64,000 nt of DNA from Fontibacillus panacisegetis (GTDB lineage Bacteria; Bacillota; Bacilli; Paenibacillales; Paenibacillaceae), in NCBI RefSeq assembly GCF_900102215.1, contig NZ_FNBG01000029.1:1-64000 (forward strand). Direction: 5' to 3'. Position 1 is the stretch's first letter, and each line of letters starts with the position of its first letter. Below the pieces are notes generated by a model, which saw nothing but the letters and a program-made list of their open reading frames with translations, did no database searches and was not told where the DNA came from. This document shows positions 1 to 8,339 of this stretch, piece by piece. Both the position numbers and the translations under genes were made by a program.

Positions 1-126
1 CTGCAAATGTGCAGGCTTTCTCTAAGGATTCTCTTCAAACTAGTCTATTCTGAACCATTTTCCTGCATTTTTGCAGGCTTTTGTTCATCCTTTCATGGCT
101 ACTTAAATAAAACTGTATTTTTGCAT
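1..126. repeat. Intergenic CTGCA-palindrome array, copy 1 (cut by window edge)
   Basis: Three 14-bp near-palindromes of the form CTGCA-N4-TRCAG start at 1, 63 and 113, so the intervals are 62 and 50. The same motif with the same alternating spacing recurs at 8089-8263 and 30187-30362. The window edge probably removes a fourth motif upstream. No coding potential is evident in this stretch. Function is unknown. Confidence 0.7.
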
Positions 127-244
127 CCTTTTCCTGATATCTTGCCTTTCCACTGCTAAACAAGAAGCGTCCCTCAAAGTTATCTGAGATAACTTTTGGG
201 ACAGCCTCTTTCCCCTATTTAACAAGGGATATCCTCCAAACGTG

Positions 245-403
245 CTAGCGACGCCCCACCAGGTCGATGGCTCCAAGTACGATGTGAGCGAGACCAAAGC
301 CAAGGACACCAGTTGCGGCAAGCTTATACCTGCTTCCAAGCAGTGATGCGGCAGAAGCAGATACTACGGTTCCAAGAACTGTAGGAATCAAACCTTCACG
401 CAT
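245..403 (-). CDS. Small hydrophobic protein, 52 aa, unknown function
   Basis: The reading frame begins at an ATG preceded by AAAGGGG at good spacing and encodes MREGLIPTVLGTVVSASAAS and onward, ending in DLVGRR. Two glycine-rich hydrophobic stretches (about residues 5-20 and 28-46) separated by a short basic turn (GSRYK) suggest a small membrane hairpin. I recall similar short proteins in Paenibacillus that carry unhelpful automatic names, and nothing in the sequence indicates an enzyme. It stands alone, with no partner gene next to it. The stretch 404-954 upstream has no convincing gene, only stem-loops. Confidence 0.6.
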   Translation of the reverse strand: MREGLIPTVLGTVVSASAASLLGSRYKLAATGVLGFGLAHIVLGAIDLVGRR

Positions 404-553
404 GTGTAACACCCCTTTGGATTTGTTTGGAAAGACATTGTTAGTCTGGTGTTTCGGGGAGTTAATTATTCGTATTTTTTAAAGTGTCGAATCCAGATGA
501 GGTTGTTCAAGATAGCTAAAAGGATTCTAAAAGATAATGAGCAGCAATACTAA

Positions 554-592
554 AATAAGCATCGCGAGAATGGTTACTCGTCGATGCTTATT
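554..592 (-). terminator. Stem-loop resembling a terminator, orphan
   Basis: An 11-bp perfect stem (AATAAGCATCG with CGATGCTTATT) is followed on the minus strand by a TTATTTTAG tract. A second perfect 7-bp hairpin (GCTATAG, loop CATTT) sits at 606-624, and further weak stems lie near 655-690. No gene ends here, so these may belong to an unrecognised small RNA transcribed leftwards. Otherwise I see nothing in 404-954. Confidence 0.35.
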
Positions 593-954
593 CAAGCTTA
601 TAGCTGCTATAGCATTTCTATAGCTATATAGTAACCCGTGCCCAACTGTACACGTGAAGGACACTTGCGATGTTCCTGCTTAGACTACAACTGCAACTGT
701 AACTGCATGTAATTTTCTAAAACAACAAAAGCCCTACCTCTCATTTGTCCTTGCGGCTCCGATGACCGCGCCAGCGTGAATCAGAATTACTTGAAAAATC
801 CTTACTTTTCGTGAGAGTTTAAAAAGGAATTTCATACCGAACTGGTAATAAGGAGAGTTATAATCTTTTGAGGAACTACATTAATGAGGTTTACTTTCTT
901 ATTATAGTGAAAACAAAATGAAAATGCAAGAAAGTTTTCAAGGGTTATAATAAA

Positions 955-1020
955 GAACCGCTCGTTCATTCGAAACTTCAAAACGTCGAGACGTTAAAGT
1001 TTGTGAACGACGAACGGTTC
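955..1020 (-). terminator. Terminator hairpin downstream of apbE
   Basis: A long interrupted inverted repeat (GAACCG...TCGTTC...AAACTT paired with AAGTTT...GAACGA...CGGTTC) lies 25 bp past the apbE stop and is followed on the minus strand by a T-rich stretch. Confidence 0.6.
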
Positions 1021-1044
1021 CAATGGGTTGAATGACTTTATAGA

Positions 1045-2136
1045 TTAGTTGTCGAATTCATAGCTGTCATTGGTTTTGTTAAGCATTTCTTTAAAGCCGG
1101 AAGAGGCAAAAAGCTTCTTGTCCTTGGAGATGAACAGCGCTTCGGTGTCTTCCGTATTTTCAATGAACTTCAGTCCATCTTCAATCCCAAGTACAAACAA
1201 GGTAGTAGACAGCGCATCAGCGTTAGTAGAAGAATTTGTTACAATCGTTACGCTGCTTATCCCATTATCGACAGGGTATCCTGTTCTAGGATCAAGAATG
1301 TGCTGGTACAGTTTGCCGTCTTCGATGAAAAATCGTTCGTAGATTCCAGAGGTGACGATCGTTTTGTCTTCGACTTTAATCGTTCCGATTGGATTTCCAC
1401 GTTCCTGGTCGGGATCCTGAATACCGATATTCCATGGAAGGTTGCCTGGTTTTTGGCCCATAGCATATACGTTGCCGCCAAGATCTATAATTGCACTGTT
1501 AAAGCCTTGATCAGCCAGATACTCATAAATTTTATCGGCTGCATAGCCTTTACCGATGGAACCAAGGTCAATGGACATGCCTTTTTCCTGTAAGTAGATT
1601 TCATGATTTGCTTCATTTAACTCAATTTTACGGTAATCGCATAGTTTTTGGGCTTCAGCGATCTCTTCCGGCTCAGGCACATGAGCACCCTCATGCCCAA
1701 TATTCCAGAGACTTACTAAATTACCGATCGCAGGGTCGAACATACCATTTGTACGCTTCGCGTAATCCATTGCTTTGGCTACGAGATTATAAGTTTCTTC
1801 AGATACCTGAACTGCGGCAATTCCGGAATTTTCGTTCACTTTATAGATTTCGCTGCCTTCAAGCTGACGGTTAATCTTTTGATCAATATCCTTGAGCAGC
1901 GCTTCGACATCCTCAAGATTTTGCTTGGTAGCACGATTATCATATATTTTGACGTTAACAATCGTATCGAAAATAAAATAAGTTTCAGATAGGGGTTGAA
2001 CCACCTGAGATTGAGTCTGGTGTTCATTAGTTCCTGACTTAGTGTTTGGAGTCTCGTTTGCTCCGCCACAGCCGCTAATCAAAGTCCCAAGCATAGTCAT
2101 AGCGACTAGTAAAATCGCTGTTTTATTCATTCTCAT
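1045..2136 (-). CDS. apbE: ApbE-family FAD:protein FMN transferase lipoprotein (FmnB-like)
   Basis: A 363-residue lipoprotein with signal peptide and lipobox (ending ISGC, Cys about 23), so it should act on the outer face of the membrane. ApbE enzymes cleave FAD and attach FMN through a phosphoester to Ser or Thr of target proteins. Family hallmarks are visible: FDTIVNVKIYD near the start of the catalytic domain, the DLGSIGKGYAADK loop, and HILDPRTGYP near residue 280. The likely substrate is the tandem FMN-binding lipoprotein encoded at 14257-15159. It is divergent from the NusG-II/Gx/ECF genes. The gene context matches fmnB of the Listeria extracellular electron transfer locus. On the minus strand a TTTGTGAAT sequence (2211-2219) upstream resembles a ResD site. 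Start chosen: ATG behind GAGG. Confidence 0.93.
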   Translation of the reverse strand: MRMNKTAILLVAMTMLGTLISGCGGANETPNTKSGTNEHQTQSQVVQPLSETYFIFDTIVNVKIYDNRATKQNLEDVEALLKDIDQKINRQLEGSEIYKVNENSGIAAVQVSEETYNLVAKAMDYAKRTNGMFDPAIGNLVSLWNIGHEGAHVPEPEEIAEAQKLCDYRKIELNEANHEIYLQEKGMSIDLGSIGKGYAADKIYEYLADQGFNSAIIDLGGNVYAMGQKPGNLPWNIGIQDPDQERGNPIGTIKVEDKTIVTSGIYERFFIEDGKLYQHILDPRTGYPVDNGISSVTIVTNSSTNADALSTTLFVLGIEDGLKFIENTEDTEALFISKDKKLFASSGFKEMLNKTNDSYEFDN

Positions 2137-2278
2137 AAGTGCAGCCTCATTTCATTCAGTCATTTCGACCTTGATTTTAGCAGAAAATCTGTTCTACTAA
2201 AAGTATTCCTATTCACAAATAGTTAATGTACTATATATATTCAATTTAAAATGGTAATTCTGTGAATTATACACCCAA

Positions 2279-2322
2279 TGAGACATTTGTCACGCTTCTA
2301 TTCATAGGGTAAAATGTATAAT
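2279..2322 (+). promoter_or_regulatory. Promoter of the NusG-II/Gx/ECF operon with FNR-like box
   Basis: TGAGA-CATTTG-TCACG (2279-2294) matches the FNR/CRP half-sites TGTGA...TCACA at 8 of 10 positions. A TATAAT -10 box at 2317-2322 lies 22 bp further on, placing the site at about -42. An alternative constitutive reading also exists: TTGTCA at 2287-2292, a 17-bp spacer, and TAAAAT at 2310-2315. Which one is used cannot be decided from sequence. Confidence 0.5.
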
Positions 2323-2368
2323 GAATTCGTCTAAGATTTACATTATTAAAAAATAAGGGAGTACATAC

Positions 2369-2761
2369 ATGAAGCGCGGAGATATTATTCTTATTGGAAT
2401 TGTGATAGCTATTGCTTTGGCATTTATAGTCCCTCGATGGCTTAATGAAGACACAAGTGAAACAAATCACGAAGAGGCAAGAGTTGCAAAAATTACAGTG
2501 GATGGCAAGCTGTTCAAAACCGTGTCTTTAACTAAAGAAGAGCAGACGGTTGAGGTTAATACGGAGTTTGGTTCTAATACTCTGAAAATTCATGATTATG
2601 GTATCGAAATGCACGATGCCGATTGCAAGGATAAAGTGTGCTTCACCTTCGGTTTTGTTGATCGCAATGGGGGCACGATTATTTGTTTGCCACATCGACT
2701 CATGGTAGAAGTAGAGGGGCCGTCCGGGGAAGGGGATGACGTCGATGTCATCGTTAAATGA
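2369..2761 (+). CDS. NusG domain II-containing membrane-anchored protein (EetA-like)
   Basis: A 130-residue protein with one N-terminal membrane anchor (IILIGIVIAIALAFIVP, residues about 6-22) followed by an extracytoplasmic beta-rich NusG-II/Lin0431-type domain. The family signature is present: DADCKDKVCFTFGF, then IICLPHRLMVEVEG, including the C-x4-C pair and CLP-(N/H)-R. The biochemical function of this family is not established. Its neighbours (ApbE, Gx transporter, ECF, PplA, Ndh2) suggest it is the EetA component of an electron transfer locus. It overlaps the next gene, which indicates translational coupling. Start: ATG behind AAGGGAG. Confidence 0.8.
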   Translation: MKRGDIILIGIVIAIALAFIVPRWLNEDTSETNHEEARVAKITVDGKLFKTVSLTKEEQTVEVNTEFGSNTLKIHDYGIEMHDADCKDKVCFTFGFVDRNGGTIICLPHRLMVEVEGPSGEGDDVDVIVK

Positions 2762-3302
2762 GCATTCTAGCATAGCATTGAAAAGAACTGTCATCGTCTC
2801 TATTTTTGCAGCGGTAGCCGTTGTTTTAAGTTTGGTAGAGGCCTTGATCCCAGTAAATATGAGCGTGCCGGGTGCAAAGCTTGGTCTGGCTAACATTATG
2901 GTGCTGACGTGTCTGTACTTTCTGCGTCCAAGAGATGCTTTAATGATGGTAGTACTGAAAACGCTGCTTACCGCATTTATTTTCGGGACATTTTCAAGTT
3001 TGCTTTTCAGTATAATGGGAGCTATGTTTAGCTTTGTAGCGATGGGGTTTCTGCTGCTGGTTGGACGTAAGCGGCTTAGCTTGATTGGCATTAGTATAAT
3101 TGGAGGTATTGCTCATAATATCGGTCAGCTTACAGCGGCTACTCTATATTTTAAGACTTCCAAAATATTTTACTATTTACCGATGCTTATGATCATGGGA
3201 GTACTCACTGGAATTGCTGTCGGTATAGCAGTTCGTTACTTGGTACCAGCATTATCGAAACTGTCGCTGTTCGAGGATTTTTTAAAGGAAGAGACAGCAT
3301 AG
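2745..3302 (+). CDS. Gx transporter family membrane protein (EetB-like)
   Basis: An integral membrane protein of about 185 residues with five to six hydrophobic segments, of the family formerly named 'heptaprenyl diphosphate synthase component I' and now Gx transporter. The early motif (VEALIP, then PGAKLGLAN at about residue 45) is typical, and ECF S-components have a similar size and topology. It sits directly upstream of ecfA1-ecfA2-ecfT, so it could be the substrate-binding S-component of that module, or EetB of the electron-transfer locus. These two ideas are not exclusive. The start at 2745 is preferred because AAGGGG lies 9 bp upstream; ATG 2736 is possible. It overlaps the preceding gene. 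Confidence 0.8.
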   Translation: MSSLNEHSSIALKRTVIVSIFAAVAVVLSLVEALIPVNMSVPGAKLGLANIMVLTCLYFLRPRDALMMVVLKTLLTAFIFGTFSSLLFSIMGAMFSFVAMGFLLLVGRKRLSLIGISIIGGIAHNIGQLTAATLYFKTSKIFYYLPMLMIMGVLTGIAVGIAVRYLVPALSKLSLFEDFLKEETA

Positions 3303-3330
3303 GGACAAGACTGGAAGGGGGAGAACGACG

Positions 3331-4170
3331 ATGTCAGGAACCGAAAACGCTTATGAGCTGCATCAGGTGTCTTTTGCTTATGAATCAGAGCAATCGGTAC
3401 TAGACGGCATAACACTTAGTATCCCTTCTGGAAGCTGGGTTTCGCTCGTTGGCCCTAATGGCTGCGGCAAGTCGACGTTAGCTAAATTACTAGGCGGGCT
3501 GCTTGCTGCTAATGCAGGGGAAGTTGTAGTAGAAGGCACTGTGCTGAATCGCGAGACAATCCACCAGATTCGTCCTCGGATCGGCATGGTATTCCAGAAC
3601 CCGGATAATCAATTCATCGGATCTACTGTTGAGGAGGATATCGCTTTTGGATTGGAAGGACGTTGTCTGCCAAGAGAAGAGATGATCCATCGGGTACGTA
3701 AGTATGGGGATAAGCTGGAAATAGGTCATTTGCTGTCCAAACACCCTTCTGAATTATCTGGCGGGCAAAAACAGCGGGTGGCCGTTGCTGCTATTTTGGC
3801 GATGGAACCAGGAATTGTTATCTTTGATGAGGCATCCTCGATGCTTGATGAGAAGGCACGCGGCGAGCTGCTCGACATAATAAAGGAAATGAAACAGTCC
3901 GGTGAATACACGATAGTATCCATTACGCATGATGCTGAAGAGATTATGTACTCAGACAGAGCAATTGTGCTTCTTGATGGTGGAGTTGCAGCTGATCTTA
4001 GTCCAGAAGATTTGTTCCATGATGATGCTCTGTTACAATCCTGTCGTCTTATCGCTCCTTACCGGATTCAGCTAGTACGGGAGCTGGCTAAGCTGGGCGT
4101 ACAGGTCCCACCTTTGCAGCGTGAAGAGGAGGTGACGGAGGCGTTATGGCAATTACACTTGAACAAGTAA
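3331..4170 (+). CDS. ecfA1: ECF transporter ATPase EcfA1
   Basis: A 279-residue ABC ATPase with all the motifs: Walker A GPNGCGKST (41-49), Q-loop in MVFQNPDNQF, signature LSGGQKQR, Walker B IVIFDEA followed by SMLD, and the switch His in ITHDAEE. VFQNPDNQ and DEASSMLD are characteristic of the EcfA1 subfamily. It pairs with EcfA2, whose start codon lies inside the 3' end of this gene. ECF modules normally sit beside ribosomal protein genes (rplQ). Placement here, next to ApbE and Gx-family genes, suggests a dedicated second copy for moving flavin across the membrane. Confidence 0.93.
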   Translation: MSGTENAYELHQVSFAYESEQSVLDGITLSIPSGSWVSLVGPNGCGKSTLAKLLGGLLAANAGEVVVEGTVLNRETIHQIRPRIGMVFQNPDNQFIGSTVEEDIAFGLEGRCLPREEMIHRVRKYGDKLEIGHLLSKHPSELSGGQKQRVAVAAILAMEPGIVIFDEASSMLDEKARGELLDIIKEMKQSGEYTIVSITHDAEEIMYSDRAIVLLDGGVAADLSPEDLFHDDALLQSCRLIAPYRIQLVRELAKLGVQVPPLQREEEVTEALWQLHLNK

Positions 4171-5072
4171 GCTATGCATATGATGATCGCAGCCTTTGGC
4201 GCAATGGTGCGCTGGAGGATATCAATCTGAAGCTGGATCAAGGTGTGTTTGCTGGTATCGTAGGTGCTACCGGATCGGGAAAATCTACTCTGTTGCAGCA
4301 TTTTAACGGAATATTGAAACCAACCTCAGGGAAGGTGCAGGTTTTTGATTACATTTTGCAGGCCGGGGAAAAGAATCCTCCGCTTCGTGAACTGCGCCGG
4401 CGAGTTGGACTTGTATTTCAATTCCCGGAGCATCAGTTATTTGAGGATACTGTCGAGAAGGACATTTGTTTTGGACCTCTTAACTTTGGAATGTCTAAGG
4501 AAGAAGCGAAAGAGCGGACAAGTCGTGCATTAAATATGTTAGGTCTCGATGATTCGTTCCTCTCTCGAAATCCGTTTCATTTAAGCGGAGGACAGATGCG
4601 CAAGGTAGCGATTGCCTCCGTGCTGGCGATGGACCCGGATATTATCGTGCTGGATGAGCCTACTGCGACTCTTGATCCACAGAGCAGGGCTGAGCTGGCA
4701 GAGCTGCTGTTCCGCCTGCAGCGCGATCTGGGCAAGACCGTCATAGTTGTTACACATCGGATGGAGGAAATGCTTCCATATGCCGATACGTGGATCGTTA
4801 TGAAAGATGGACGGAAAATATTTCAGGGTTCGAAGATCGAGCTAGTACGAGAAGCTAATACACTTGCCAAGTCAGGCCTTTCATTGCCAACCTGTATAAC
4901 AGAATGGAATCAGCTTGCTGCCCGATTTGGTCTGGAGCATGAGGAGCCGTGTCTGACCGCGGGATCGGCAGCTGTAAGGATCGCGAAGCTGCTCACAAAT
5001 CGTATGGACAAGGACACTGATCCTGGTAGCAATTCAACCAGTCCGGACGAAGGGGGCGAGCCGTATGCGTAA
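4146..5072 (+). CDS. ecfA2: ECF transporter ATPase EcfA2
   Basis: A 308-residue ABC ATPase with Walker A GATGSGKST (about 40-48), FQFPEHQLFEDTV (Q-loop, EcfA2 type), signature LSGGQMRKVAIAS, Walker B IIVLDEPTATLDP and switch His in VVTHRMEEM. The C-terminal tail of about 40 residues is low-complexity and hydrophilic. It overlaps ecfA1 by 25 bp and ecfT by 8 bp, so the three are translationally coupled. It powers the ECF complex together with EcfA1. The start ATG is preceded by GGAGG. Confidence 0.93.
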   Translation: MAITLEQVSYAYDDRSLWRNGALEDINLKLDQGVFAGIVGATGSGKSTLLQHFNGILKPTSGKVQVFDYILQAGEKNPPLRELRRRVGLVFQFPEHQLFEDTVEKDICFGPLNFGMSKEEAKERTSRALNMLGLDDSFLSRNPFHLSGGQMRKVAIASVLAMDPDIIVLDEPTATLDPQSRAELAELLFRLQRDLGKTVIVVTHRMEEMLPYADTWIVMKDGRKIFQGSKIELVREANTLAKSGLSLPTCITEWNQLAARFGLEHEEPCLTAGSAAVRIAKLLTNRMDKDTDPGSNSTSPDEGGEPYA

Positions 5073-5865
5073 CAAGCTTCTGTTTGGCCGCTGCATTGAT
5101 ACCGGATCATGGGTTCATGCTGTGGACCCGCGGGCCAAGCTTACAGCTATGGTGCTCTATCTGGCGGCATTATTGGCTGTGGGTTCATGGATACCGCTTG
5201 CTATTGCCGCGGCTTTTTCGTTAGCGTACATGCTTGCTACCCAGATTCCCTTGAAATATTTTGTGAAGGCGGCAAAGCCGCTTTGGGTTCTCATGGTGTT
5301 CATCTTTGTCATTCAATGTCTTACGGTGGATGAAGGCGTGGCCTTGTGGCAGATCGGGTCATGGACGTTGTATAGCGAAGGGCTTAGCAAAGGTCTGATC
5401 GCAGCTTTACGGATGGCATTATTGGTCTCTTTTACCGCGATTCTAACCTTTACGACTACACCTGGTTTGCTGAATCAAGGGATGTCCGGCGTACTGAAGC
5501 CGCTTGAGAAGATTGGGATTTCTGCAGAGCGTTTGACGCTCATGATGAGCATAGCGCTGCGGTTCATTCCAACGATTCTTGATGAGACTCACAAAATAGT
5601 AAAAGCTCAGGCAGCACGTGGTGCGGATCTTAAGGAGCTGCCGTGGAAGGAGAAAGGGAAACTGCTGGTTTCACTGCTTGTTCCGGTGACGGTAAGTGCT
5701 TTTCGCCGTGCGGAAGACCTTGTGCTTTCGATGGAATCCAGAGGGTACTTGATCGGCGCTCCGCGTTCGGAGTATCACTTGCTGGTATGGCGAAGCAGGG
5801 ACACAGGGTTTATCTTGTCTTTTATCGTACTGGTAGCAGTTGTTGTTGTTCTCAGATTTATATAG
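5065..5865 (+). CDS. ecfT: ECF transporter transmembrane subunit EcfT (FmnA-like candidate)
   Basis: A 266-residue membrane protein with five or more hydrophobic segments. The two coupling-helix motifs that contact the ATPases are visible: AARGADL (about 178-184) and MESRGY (about 221-226). The opening (IDTGSWVHAVDPRAKL) is the classic EcfT/CbiQ N-terminus. In Listeria a dedicated EcfT homologue, FmnA, works with RibU to move FAD outward for flavinylation. The gene neighbourhood here suggests the same role, but that is an inference. No RibU gene is in the window, so either a distant RibU or the neighbouring Gx protein would be the S-component. Confidence 0.9.
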   Translation: MRNKLLFGRCIDTGSWVHAVDPRAKLTAMVLYLAALLAVGSWIPLAIAAAFSLAYMLATQIPLKYFVKAAKPLWVLMVFIFVIQCLTVDEGVALWQIGSWTLYSEGLSKGLIAALRMALLVSFTAILTFTTTPGLLNQGMSGVLKPLEKIGISAERLTLMMSIALRFIPTILDETHKIVKAQAARGADLKELPWKEKGKLLVSLLVPVTVSAFRRAEDLVLSMESRGYLIGAPRSEYHLLVWRSRDTGFILSFIVLVAVVVVLRFI

Positions 5866-5882
5866 TTCGTATTGCAAGTCCA

Positions 5883-5941
5883 AGTGAAGGAGCGGATATG
5901 TTATTTATGATCCTAGAACATCATCCGCTTCCTAACTTCAC
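5883..5941 (+). terminator. Long imperfect hairpin after ecfT
   Basis: GTGAAGgAGCGGAT pairs with ATCCGCTtCCTaACTTCAC around a loop of about 25 bp, directly after the ecfT stop codon. There is no clear T-run, so it may be a processing or stabilising stem rather than an intrinsic terminator. Confidence 0.4.
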
Positions 5942-5961
5942 CTATTCCTGACGCATATATG

Positions 5962-5977
5962 TGTGAAAAAAATCACA
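5962..5977. promoter_or_regulatory. FNR-type box upstream of the U32 gene
   Basis: TGTGA-AAAAAA-TCACA is a perfect match to the Gram-positive FNR/CRP consensus, centred 51.5 bp before the U32 start codon. No good -10 box lies at the spacing expected for a -41.5 activator site. TAAATT at 5988-5993 would put the box over the -35 region. Confidence 0.65.
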
Positions 5978-6020
5978 TTTTACATCATAAATTACTACAG
6001 CGATTTGAGGGGGAAGCGCT

Positions 6021-8033
6021 ATGGCACGTTATTTTAATGGAAAAGAAATTGAACTGCTCGCACCAACGGGAACGTTTGAAATATTCAAAGAAGTGATTCA
6101 TGCGAATTGTGACGCCGTCTACTTGGGTGGGCCAAGTCTGAATATGCGTCTTATGCGTAAAGGGTACAACTTCACATTAGAACAAATTACAGAGGCCGCT
6201 GAAATCGCACATTCCTTAGGCAAAAAGGTGTATGTAACAGTAAACAATTTGCTGAATGAAGGAGAGCTGAATGAGGCCCGTACTTATTTGAAATTTCTTG
6301 AGAACGCAGGCCCGGACGCTATCATCGTTCAGGATTTTGCCATTCTTGCTCTGATTCGTGAAATGGGGCTCTCGATTCCGGTGCATTCCTCCGTCATGAT
6401 GAACGTGCATAATGTGGAAATGGTCAAAGCGCTTCAAGAGTTAGGAGTCACTCGTGTCGTAACATCACGTGAAATGGATTTGATGACGACTCGATACCTG
6501 CAGGCGGCTACTGGCATGGAGCTGGAGTACTTTGTTCACGGTGATATGTGCTCTGTTCATGGAGCAAATTGCTATTTTAGTTCGATGGTATTCGGTATGA
6601 GCGCTAACAGAGGAAAGTGCCTTAAGCCTTGCCGCTGGGATTATCGCGTGAAGAAGGATGGTCACGTCTACCCTGCAGAATATCCTCTGGCCGCAAAAGA
6701 TATGTTCATGTACGAGCATATTCCAGAACTGATTCATGGCGGGATTACTTCGTTCAAAATCGAAGGACGCATGCGTGATGCCAATTTTGTGCTGATGCTT
6801 ATTAATGCTTACGGAGATGCGATTGATCGTTATATCGAAGATCCGGCCGGATTTAATCGCAGCAAGGATACCAAGCTGCTGTATGATAACCGCAAACGTG
6901 ATTTCTCAACGGCATATGCATTTGGAAAACCGGGTCTCTCGTATATTAACAAACGTTATGAGGGAACAGGTAAATTTTATAGCACAGGCAAGGTATTCAG
7001 CACACCAACGGAAGAGCGTGAGCTAAGCGACAAACGCCTGGAAGACATTCGTAATAAATGGACTGCTGCTCAGACGGATAAGGTTCATGGCATGAATAAA
7101 TCGGAGCTTTCCGTTCATGTGAACAATATGGCTCAGGCGAAAGTTGCAATTAAGGCGGGGGCTGACCATATTTATTTGTCGGGTGATGTGTACGAACCGG
7201 ATCGTCCTTTTACTAAGGATGAGATCAAAGAGCTTGCAACAATAAAAGGTAATGCAAAAATATATCTATGTCTGCCACGGATGATGACCGAGCTGCATTT
7301 TGAAATCTATGACGGGCTGTTGTCGGGCGAGAGATTGCCGATTGATGGTGTAATGGTAACGAACCTTGGGGCGATTCACAAATTTGCTTCCAAGGGTTAT
7401 TCGCTGATCGGTGACTTTAATCTGAATGTATTTAACCCGCTTGCAGTACAATTCTATGCAAATTACGGGGTAAAACGTCTTACTGCATCAATGGAATTGC
7501 CATTGAATGATTTGATGGATCTGCTCAGAAATGCAAATGCGCCACTTGAGGGCATAGTGCACGGATCTCCTACAATGATGTATATGGAGCATGACCTGTA
7601 TGCAAATACTGAAGCTTTTGAGCCGATTGATGAAGAAGATAATCATTATGTAGATAACAGCATTCTTGTGCTGAAGACTGATAAGGGAGAGAATCCGGTG
7701 TATCGCGATACACATGGCCGCTGCCATTTGACATTGGCAAAGGAGCTGTGCCTGTTACCGCTTGTGAAGGAGTTGACCGAAGCAGGCCTGTCCGTCATCC
7801 GTATTGAAGGTGCTACCTATAAGCCAGAGCAGCTTGAAGCTGTTGTGGGGGCCTATAGAGCCGTACTGGATAACCCGGATATGGCGGCTGAGGAATTCTC
7901 CAAACTGGCTCCTGTTTATGCAGGATACACGCTGGGCGCGTTGCAATTTAACGGGGGACGGACGGCAGAAGCTGATAAAAGTGTAGAGCAAACAGAGGCC
8001 TCACAGCTAGTAAAGGAACCGCAGCATGTTTAG
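6021..8033 (+). CDS. Peptidase U32 family protein (probable Fe-S enzyme)
   Basis: A 670-residue protein. The N-terminal half is a TIM-barrel-like U32 domain beginning IELLAPTGTFEIFKEVI. It carries the conserved cysteine cluster HGDMCSVHGANC (about 174-186) and GKCLKPCRWDY (about 196-206), which in studied relatives (UbiU/UbiV, RlhA, TrhP) binds a 4Fe-4S cluster or supports hydroxylation without O2. The C-terminal half is a collagenase-like extension typical of long U32 proteins. True proteolysis is doubtful. It is preceded by a perfect FNR-type box and lies among flavin and quinone genes, so anaerobic hydroxylation of rRNA, tRNA or a quinone precursor is a reasonable guess. Strong RBS GAGGGGG. 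Confidence 0.88.
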   Translation: MARYFNGKEIELLAPTGTFEIFKEVIHANCDAVYLGGPSLNMRLMRKGYNFTLEQITEAAEIAHSLGKKVYVTVNNLLNEGELNEARTYLKFLENAGPDAIIVQDFAILALIREMGLSIPVHSSVMMNVHNVEMVKALQELGVTRVVTSREMDLMTTRYLQAATGMELEYFVHGDMCSVHGANCYFSSMVFGMSANRGKCLKPCRWDYRVKKDGHVYPAEYPLAAKDMFMYEHIPELIHGGITSFKIEGRMRDANFVLMLINAYGDAIDRYIEDPAGFNRSKDTKLLYDNRKRDFSTAYAFGKPGLSYINKRYEGTGKFYSTGKVFSTPTEERELSDKRLEDIRNKWTAAQTDKVHGMNKSELSVHVNNMAQAKVAIKAGADHIYLSGDVYEPDRPFTKDEIKELATIKGNAKIYLCLPRMMTELHFEIYDGLLSGERLPIDGVMVTNLGAIHKFASKGYSLIGDFNLNVFNPLAVQFYANYGVKRLTASMELPLNDLMDLLRNANAPLEGIVHGSPTMMYMEHDLYANTEAFEPIDEEDNHYVDNSILVLKTDKGENPVYRDTHGRCHLTLAKELCLLPLVKELTEAGLSVIRIEGATYKPEQLEAVVGAYRAVLDNPDMAAEEFSKLAPVYAGYTLGALQFNGGRTAEADKSVEQTEASQLVKEPQHV

Positions 8034-8088
8034 CTTGGTAGGGTAACTCGATTTGATAGTGAAAGCCGCTAACATGATGGCGAAATTC

Positions 8089-8263
8089 CTGCAAAAGTAC
8101 ATCTTTATACTAAGAGCTTCATTCATCAGGTAAAGTTCCTGCAAAAATACACCTTTTTATTCTCCAAACGTTGGTTTGGGGCGTAATCGTTTGAAATTAC
8201 TGCACTCATGCAAGCTTTTTCATAAATATGGTTATTTCAGCTCGAAAAAACTGTATTTTTGCT
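8089..8263. repeat. Intergenic CTGCA-palindrome array, copy 2
   Basis: Four motifs start at 8089, 8139, 8200 and 8251 (intervals 50, 61, 51): CTGCAAAAGTACA, CTGCAAAAATACA, CTGCACTCATGCA, CTGTATTTTTGCT. The first three are preceded by AAATT or AGTTC. This array accounts for most of the 300-bp gap between the U32 and aminotransferase genes, and no gene is apparent in it. Confidence 0.7.
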
Positions 8264-8339
8264 GCTTTTTCTGGAGTGGGAGAGACTGGCCAATCGGATT
8301 AGGCTACCTTGTATTCAAGTGTAAATAGGAGAGGAGAGA

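Noticed and set aside
103-339. 78-aa minus-strand frame
   Set aside because: Overlaps the 52-aa small gene in another frame, lacks an RBS and has no protein-like composition.
2528-3091. 187-aa minus-strand frame opposite the NusG-II and Gx genes
   Set aside because: Antisense shadow; the plus-strand genes have family motifs and ribosome binding sites.
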